Shown here in pieces: positions 59,615 to 64,000 of a DNA stretch of 64,000 bases; the stretch's first letter is position 1; each line of letters begins with the position of its first letter. The notes under the pieces were generated by a model. That model had not been told where the DNA came from, made no database searches, and saw nothing but the letters and a program-made list of their open reading frames with translations. A program made the position numbers and the translations under genes. Source of the DNA: Clostridiales bacterium (GTDB taxonomy: Bacteria > Bacillota > Clostridia > Oscillospirales > Oscillospiraceae); assembly GCA_004557075.1 (NCBI GenBank), contig SFEX01000001.1, forward strand, positions 62,001 through 126,000. Reading direction: 5' to 3'.

Positions 59615-60361
59615 ATGCTTAGATTTATTGAAAAGCCGCATTTGCCGCAGGGGGCAGTCAGGCATATAATTATCGGCGAAAAATATCAAAAATGCCTTGA
59701 AAAGTCACTAATTGAGCACAATTTGACCCCGATTTTGCTGAAAAACAATGATTTTGTTGACGAAAGGCTGTCAGGCCATTGCGACCTGATGGCTGCGCAT
59801 TTGGGCGGGAAAACGGTAGTTACATCGGAGTTTTTAAACGATAGTCATATTTTTGGCAATTTATGCGTAGAGCAGTTAACGATCCAAAATCCAACTGACA
59901 AACTGTATCCCATGGACGCGGGGCTGAATTTTTGCATTGTCGGCGATAAATTGATATATAATCCGAAAACCGCATGCGAGTCAGCGGTGTCATTGCTTAA
60001 ATGTGAGAAAATCCCGTGTAAGCAAGGATATACGAAATGTTCAATTTGTGTTGTTGATGAAAATTCAATTATAACGGCGGATAGTAAGATCGCACAGTCA
60101 GCAGCAGCGCATGGCATTGATGCATTACTCGTTGATAAAAGACTTAGTGCATTGGATGGATTTGATTATGGTTTTATCGGCGGAGCATCATTTAAAATCG
60201 GGAAAAATAAACTCGCGTTTACGGGCAATATTAATAATGTTACTGAGAGAGAAAGAATTGAAAGCTTCTTGAATAAACGTGGTATTGAAGCGGTGTATCT
60301 CACGAGTAACGGGCTGTTTGATATCGGCAGCGCAATACCGTTAACAGAAGAAGCTAATTGA
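59615..60361 (+). CDS. Protein of unknown function (possible DUF6873 GME-fold)
   Basis: I do not recognise this 248-residue protein with certainty. It is soluble, with a mixed alpha/beta composition and a KCSICVVDENSIITADSKI stretch (from about residue 141) and a FDYGFIGGASFKIGKNK block (from about residue 189). These recall a clostridial family annotated as DUF6873 with a guanidino-modifying-enzyme fold; that link is from memory. It starts one base after radA, so it is co-transcribed. Codon use becomes more AT-rich toward its 3' end than in radA. Confidence 0.8.
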   Translation: MLRFIEKPHLPQGAVRHIIIGEKYQKCLEKSLIEHNLTPILLKNNDFVDERLSGHCDLMAAHLGGKTVVTSEFLNDSHIFGNLCVEQLTIQNPTDKLYPMDAGLNFCIVGDKLIYNPKTACESAVSLLKCEKIPCKQGYTKCSICVVDENSIITADSKIAQSAAAHGIDALLVDKRLSALDGFDYGFIGGASFKIGKNKLAFTGNINNVTERERIESFLNKRGIEAVYLTSNGLFDIGSAIPLTEEAN

Positions 60362-60424
60362 AGCTAATATTGAAGCTTTAGTAACTACATTATATTAATA
60401 TGTGAGTATTATAAAAAATCCCGG

Positions 60425-60510
60425 TTTCGCCTCCCCTGAATTAAACAAAATCTTTATTTTGTTTAATTTCGTCTCCCGAAAATACGCGATTTGCCAAACT
60501 GCAAATCGCT
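60425..60510. repeat. Two adjacent hairpins with flanking imperfect repeats
   Basis: Hairpin one is a perfect 13-base stem (60439-60451 with 60456-60468, loop CTTT). Hairpin two is a perfect 9-base stem (60486-60494 with 60501-60509). TTTCGCCTCCCCTGAA and TTTCGTCTCCCGAAAA flank hairpin one as an imperfect direct repeat. The look is of an interspersed palindromic element; only one copy is in this window. Confidence 0.6.
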
Positions 60511-60714
60511 AATCAAAATAACCGTTTTGTTTAGATTCCGCTGGGACTTCCGCACCCCCTCTCAAGGGTACTATATTAAACAGTTTATTCAAGCTTGGCT
60601 ATCTCAATGGCGTTATATACCGGTAAGCCACTATTATCAAAAAGCAAAAACTACAATCAAAATAAATGTAATATATAAAGCATATTTTCACTATGATAAC
60701 AGTCAATTTACTAA

Positions 60715-60743
60715 TGGACATTTTGCCCCTTCCCTATTATACT
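60715..60743 (+). promoter_or_regulatory. Promoter of the XerC-like gene
   Basis: TGGACA (60715-60720), 17 bases, TATACT (60738-60743). Confidence 0.6.
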
Positions 60744-60774
60744 GTAGTTATATTATTTTCGGAGTTGTTTTAAT

Positions 60775-61776
60775 ATGGATTACAGAGCCGAAGCGCCTGA
60801 AGTAATAAAAGATTTTTTGACCTATCACGAGACTATCAAAGGTCATTCCAAGAAAACCGTTGATGAATATTATCTCGACCTTCGCACATTTTTCAGGTAT
60901 CTTAAAATTATTCGAGGAATCGTTCCCCGCAGCACCGAGCTTGATGAAATCTCAATACGCGATATTGATATTGACTTTGTTAAGTCTGTAACCGTTTCGG
61001 AGGTATACGAATACCTTGCCTTTCTTACAAGGGACAGAGTGAAAAACCAGAAAAGCAGAGACGCGGAATACGGTACAAAAGCTTCGACAAGAGCTCGAAA
61101 AGTATCTACTCTGCGCAGCTTTTACCGATACCTTACAGTTAAAGCAAAGCTTATAGATACTAATCCTTTGCAGGATCTCGATGTACCTAAAATTCCGAGG
61201 ACTCTCCCCCGCTATCTCACACTGCCTGAGGCTCAGGCTCTTCTCTCCTCTGTTGACGGAAAAAACAAGGAGCGCGACTACTGCATACTATGTATTTTCT
61301 TAAATTGCGGACTTAGAATTTCTGAGATCGTTGGGCTTAACATCCAGGATATACGCGAAGATCACATACGGGTTTTCGGCAAAGGCAGCAAAGAACGTGT
61401 CGTTTATATCAATGATGCGTGTGCTGACGCCATTAATCAGTACCTTAATGTCCGAAAAACCATTGCGGCAATTGACAAAAATGCGCTGTTTTTATCGAAC
61501 AGGCGGACAAGAATGAGCCGCGAGACTGTACACAGCATGGTTAAAAACGCTCTAAGGCGAGCCGGTCTGGATGCGGACAAGTACTCAGCCCATAAGCTGC
61601 GCCACACCGCCGCAACGCTGATGCTGCAAAACGGAGTTGACGTCAGAACTCTCCAGGAGCTGCTTGGCCATGACAATCTCAACACTACGCAGATATACAC
61701 GCATATTGATAATTCCGAGCTTAAAACCGCCGCAGAGGCCAATCCGCTTGGAAGTTTTAATCCAAATAAAAACTGA
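60775..61776 (+). CDS. xerC: Tyrosine recombinase, XerC type
   Basis: This 333-residue recombinase has a core-binding N-terminal domain with KGHSKKTVDEYYLDLRTF and the catalytic set: Arg in NCGLRISEIVGLN, Lys in GKGSKERVVY, HKLRH, and LGHDNLNTTQIYTHI with the tyrosine. It is longer than classical XerC (about 295), with an insertion near residues 100-120 rich in Lys and Arg. With the gene at 48506 it may form the XerC/XerD pair. No phage genes surround it. A GGAG lies before the ATG. Confidence 0.88.
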   Translation: MDYRAEAPEVIKDFLTYHETIKGHSKKTVDEYYLDLRTFFRYLKIIRGIVPRSTELDEISIRDIDIDFVKSVTVSEVYEYLAFLTRDRVKNQKSRDAEYGTKASTRARKVSTLRSFYRYLTVKAKLIDTNPLQDLDVPKIPRTLPRYLTLPEAQALLSSVDGKNKERDYCILCIFLNCGLRISEIVGLNIQDIREDHIRVFGKGSKERVVYINDACADAINQYLNVRKTIAAIDKNALFLSNRRTRMSRETVHSMVKNALRRAGLDADKYSAHKLRHTAATLMLQNGVDVRTLQELLGHDNLNTTQIYTHIDNSELKTAAEANPLGSFNPNKN

Positions 61777-61800
61777 GGTTTCTTACAAAACCTCAGTTTT
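61769..61800. terminator. Bidirectional terminator between the XerC-like gene and the ATPase-like gene
   Basis: A perfect 13-base-pair stem (61769-61781 with 61788-61800) lies between convergent genes, with A and T runs on its two sides. Confidence 0.9.
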
Positions 61801-61804
61801 TATT

Positions 61805-63427
61805 TTAGTGCTCATCACGCGGAAGGCTTGTCAGCCTTGCGATATTAAGAACGCCGGCAATAGAAGCTGCAAAATCAACCGCAATAACAAACCAGATCGT
61901 CGCATTTCCGGTGAAAGCGAGAAAAACCAACATGATTTTTATAAAAACCGTGAACGCAAGGTTTTCAAGCGAGAGCCTGTTTACACGCCTTGACGCAGCA
62001 TAGGCAACCGGCAGGCCGAAAATGCCTATATTGCTCATGAGCATATCGGAATTATCGACTGATACACCCACCTTTGCGTCTATATCGGCTGCACTGTGGC
62101 AATCAAGATTTTCTGCACTGACATACAAGAGCTTGCTGCCTTCGTCCAATTCATCCGCGCACTGCCGGATTATCTCGGTCTTTTTTTCCGAGTCACATTC
62201 GTAATGAAGCTCCTGCGCGTTGATCGACCGGGCAAACCGCTCGCTTACTTCCCTGCCGTCCTCAGTAAGAAGAACGCTTTTGATATTGCCCATTGCCGCA
62301 AAGTCGGATATGACGCTTTCTGCATAAGGGCTTACGTTTTCTTTAAAGCTAATACTTCCTGCATATTTACCGGCTACTGCCATATACAGCACATAGCCTT
62401 TTTTAACACTGTCTGCCGGAATCGAAATACCCCTCGCCTCAAATAATTCCGGAGTGCCCAACACAACGCTCTGCCCGTTTAGCTTTATAGCCATGCCGCA
62501 GCCAGGAATCTCACTGAAGCTGCTTATATACTCCGGCATTATATTTCCACCGTAGGCACCGACTATCGGCTCTGCTATCCTCTGTTTGGAGTTGTATGCA
62601 GTGTATGCTGCAAGCTGTAAAAAGGTGTCGTTATCAAGGATTGGCGAGCTGAGCGACACAAGTCTCGGCGTTCCCTCGGTAAATACATTAGATTTATCGT
62701 ATATCACCTCTGAGATTTTCCTCATGTCTTCAAAGGTTCTTGCGTCCTTTATAAACACTCCGTATTTAGCCGATAATGCAAGCCCCGACAGGGTACATAA
62801 AGGCAGCGACACCAAAGCGGTTGCAGGGATCGAGGCCGCAATTAGCATACACCCTCTGCGGATGCTCATAACAAAAGTCATGTCGCTTATAAACGGAACG
62901 ATAACTGCATAGAGCACCCCGACAAAAAACGCGGCTTTTGAAAACAAGTCAAAATACTGTATATATTTTTCTCTGATCGAGTTCTTTGACGCATCGGGGC
63001 GGTTGAGTATCGTGCGCAGGCTTGCCCGCCCGTCCGGGTCATTGTCAGGCAAGGCATTATACGCACTTCTTTTTGTCAGCTTTGAAGCATAGTCAAGAGC
63101 TGCACGGAAGACCTGATATACGATGAGAGCAACTATGGACTCTATATAGCAGCCCGCGCAAAAGCTGGCTATGACGACAATTAAAACAAGGAGAGCGCTG
63201 TTAAGGTAATCCTTCTTTCTTATATTCTCATATGCGGCCAGAGCAATGTCAAATCCGCAGATCAGAAGCGAAGCTATCAATATCAAGATAGATATAAATT
63301 GCGGCATGCTTACTGAATATGCGAGTATTAGCAGAAGAACAGAGACTGCGGCTCTTATAATCGTAAACAGATCGGGAAAAACGCTTTTTCCTTTTCTGCG
63401 TTCTGCGGCCTTAGTCTTTTGGGGCAT
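61805..63427 (-). CDS. Degenerate P-type ATPase homologue (probable pseudoenzyme)
   Basis: This 540-residue membrane protein aligns by eye with P1B metal ATPases but lacks key residues. The transmembrane CPC motif is replaced (SIPATALVSLP, residues 199-209). The phosphorylation loop DKTGTLT is DKSNVFT, with D244 kept. The N-domain keeps a PGCGMAIKLNGQSVVLG block, but the TGD loop is TED and the GDGxNDAP loop is absent. Only about 50-60 residues separate the early helices from the next ones, so no actuator domain with TGE is seen. Seven or eight helices are predicted. GGAGGTG precedes the ATG. Ion pumping is unlikely; sensing or scaffolding is speculation. Confidence 0.82.
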   Translation of the reverse strand: MPQKTKAAERRKGKSVFPDLFTIIRAAVSVLLLILAYSVSMPQFISILILIASLLICGFDIALAAYENIRKKDYLNSALLVLIVVIASFCAGCYIESIVALIVYQVFRAALDYASKLTKRSAYNALPDNDPDGRASLRTILNRPDASKNSIREKYIQYFDLFSKAAFFVGVLYAVIVPFISDMTFVMSIRRGCMLIAASIPATALVSLPLCTLSGLALSAKYGVFIKDARTFEDMRKISEVIYDKSNVFTEGTPRLVSLSSPILDNDTFLQLAAYTAYNSKQRIAEPIVGAYGGNIMPEYISSFSEIPGCGMAIKLNGQSVVLGTPELFEARGISIPADSVKKGYVLYMAVAGKYAGSISFKENVSPYAESVISDFAAMGNIKSVLLTEDGREVSERFARSINAQELHYECDSEKKTEIIRQCADELDEGSKLLYVSAENLDCHSAADIDAKVGVSVDNSDMLMSNIGIFGLPVAYAASRRVNRLSLENLAFTVFIKIMLVFLAFTGNATIWFVIAVDFAASIAGVLNIARLTSLPRDEH

Positions 63428-63460
63428 AACAACACCTCCCTGTTAAAAATCTATTTTTGC

Positions 63461-64000
63461 TCAGGCTTTCCCGTCGCAGCCGAGAACGTCGACCAGCTTA
63501 TGAGCCACCATATCTTTGATCGCGGCTCTTGCAGGTTTGAGATACTGGCGGGGATCGAAGTGCTCCGGATGCTCGTTGAAGTATTTGCGAATTGTCGCAG
63601 TCATAGCAAGGCGAAGGTCTGAATCAATGTTAATTTTGCATACCGCCATCGACGCCGCCTTGCGGAGCTGGTCTTCGGGAATGCCTATCGCGCCTGGCAT
63701 ATTTCCGCCATTCTCGTTTATGATCTTGACAAATTCCTGGGGGACCGATGAGGAGCCATGAAGCACTATCGGGAATCCCGGCAGACGGCGCGCAACATCC
63801 TCAAGTATGTCAAAACGAAGCTGGGGCTTTGTGCCGGGCTTAAACTTATATGCGCCATGAGAGGTGCCGATAGCAATTGCCAGAGAATCGCAGCCTGTAC
63901 GCTCCACAAACTCCTGAACATCCTCGGGGCGTGTATAAGACGAATCCTCAGCATTGACGCTGACCTCATCCTCAATACCCGCGAGCGTGCCGAGCTCGGC
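63461..64000 (-). CDS. fba: Class II fructose-bisphosphate aldolase (C-terminal part, start beyond the window)
   Basis: FBA cleaves fructose-1,6-bisphosphate to triose phosphates in glycolysis. The frame is open to the right edge, giving 179 visible residues. They include AELGTLAGIEDEV, VERTGCDSLAIAIGTSHGAYKF with a zinc-ligand His, and LHGSSSVP with the second His. The N-terminal part with the remaining zinc ligands lies outside the window. It is upstream of the ATPase-like gene on the same strand, 33 bases away. Confidence 0.95.
   Translation of the reverse strand, partial: AELGTLAGIEDEVSVNAEDSSYTRPEDVQEFVERTGCDSLAIAIGTSHGAYKFKPGTKPQLRFDILEDVARRLPGFPIVLHGSSSVPQEFVKIINENGGNMPGAIGIPEDQLRKAASMAVCKINIDSDLRLAMTATIRKYFNEHPEHFDPRQYLKPARAAIKDMVAHKLVDVLGCDGKA

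Larger units (their letters stand above)
60362..60774 (+). other. 413-base intergenic region without a gene
   Basis: This AT-rich gap holds two strong hairpins (described separately), a segment with a pyrimidine-rich CACCCCCTCTC run near 60553, and the promoter of the next gene. An open frame at 60491-60805 has no ribosome binding site or family resemblance and I do not accept it. Confidence 0.6.

Noticed and set aside
60491..60805. 104-codon open frame in the hairpin-rich gap
   Set aside because: No ribosome binding site, unusual composition, overlaps the XerC-like start and the hairpins.
60775..61776. Phage integrase marking a prophage
   Set aside because: No phage structural genes, att-like repeats or tRNA gene are near; the protein looks like a chromosomal Xer recombinase.
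1..64000. CRISPR arrays, rRNA or tRNA genes
   Set aside because: No spaced identical repeats of 24-40 bases and no rRNA- or tRNA-like sequence were noticed; a covariance-model scan would settle the tRNA and small RNA question.

Overview
This window looks like a chromosomal segment of a spore-forming, low-to-mid GC clostridial Firmicute, perhaps an Oscillospirales-type gut anaerobe. The order is inferred from gene style only. The evidence for the class is the sporulation set (ylbJ, yqfC, yqfD, sigK, sigH, spoIVA, cwlD, a SpoIID/LytB protein), Firmicute-type operons (nusA-rnpM-ylxQ-infB-rbfA-nrnA-truB-ribF, mraZ-to-ftsZ, ruvCAB, yqfC-yqfD-phoH-ybeY-era-yqzL-recO-mutS2) and a meso-DAP type MurE. 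Nearly all genes are housekeeping, tightly packed, and mostly on the + strand. No rRNA, tRNA, CRISPR array or intact insertion sequence was seen.

Layout. 1-4.7 kb: rlmH, a DUF2007-like protein, a phosphohexomutase, a two-gene chromate-type transporter, and ylbJ on the minus strand. 4.7-12.3 kb: yqfC, yqfD, phoH, ybeY, era, yqzL, recO, mutS2, then an HPr gene with its own promoter and terminator. 12.3-16.6 kb: a DMT transporter, uvrC, rsmD, coaD and a coiled-coil protein. 16.6-17.8 kb: a small accessory patch with an XRE regulator, palindromes and a frameshifted lysozyme-like/SLH pseudogene. 17.8-30.3 kb: the division and cell wall cluster mraZ, rsmH, ftsL, PBP, murE, mraY, ftsW, murG, murA, divIB, ftsZ, without murF, murD, murC, murB or ftsA. 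30.3-32.4 kb: a His-rich CsoR-like regulator, sigK and a VanY-type carboxypeptidase. 32.4-40.2 kb: the translation and transcription operon rimP to ribF. 40.3-43 kb: a DUF3048 lipoprotein, ywlG and dapA. 43-47.6 kb: SpoIID/LytB, queA, tgt, yajC and a TIGR04086 membrane protein. 47.6-51.7 kb: a 305-base regulatory region, an unknown membrane protein, xerD and ruvCAB. 51.7-54.6 kb: sigH, two small Cys-rich proteins, trmK and a Nif3 protein. 54.6-60.4 kb: spoIVA, an aminotransferase, cwlD, radA and an unknown protein. 60.4-64 kb: a hairpin-rich 413-base gap, a XerC-like recombinase, a degenerate P-type ATPase and the 3' part of fba.

The most interesting signals are regulatory. At spoIVA and cwlD the ribosome binding site lies in the 3' arm of a strong hairpin, and a good sigma-E-type promoter lies so that its transcript would start inside that hairpin. 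Read-through RNA would hide the binding site, while the mother-cell transcript would expose it. murA, yqzL and the TIGR04086 gene show the same hairpin with weaker or no promoter support. Other leads are a P-type ATPase homologue that has lost most catalytic motifs (61805-63427), a tandem ACATAAT repeat array upstream of xerD, three MraZ-type boxes just downstream of the mraZ promoter, and a pair of near-consensus promoters that share one -35 element between the DUF3048 lipoprotein and ywlG. All family assignments are from reading the translations; no database search was run.
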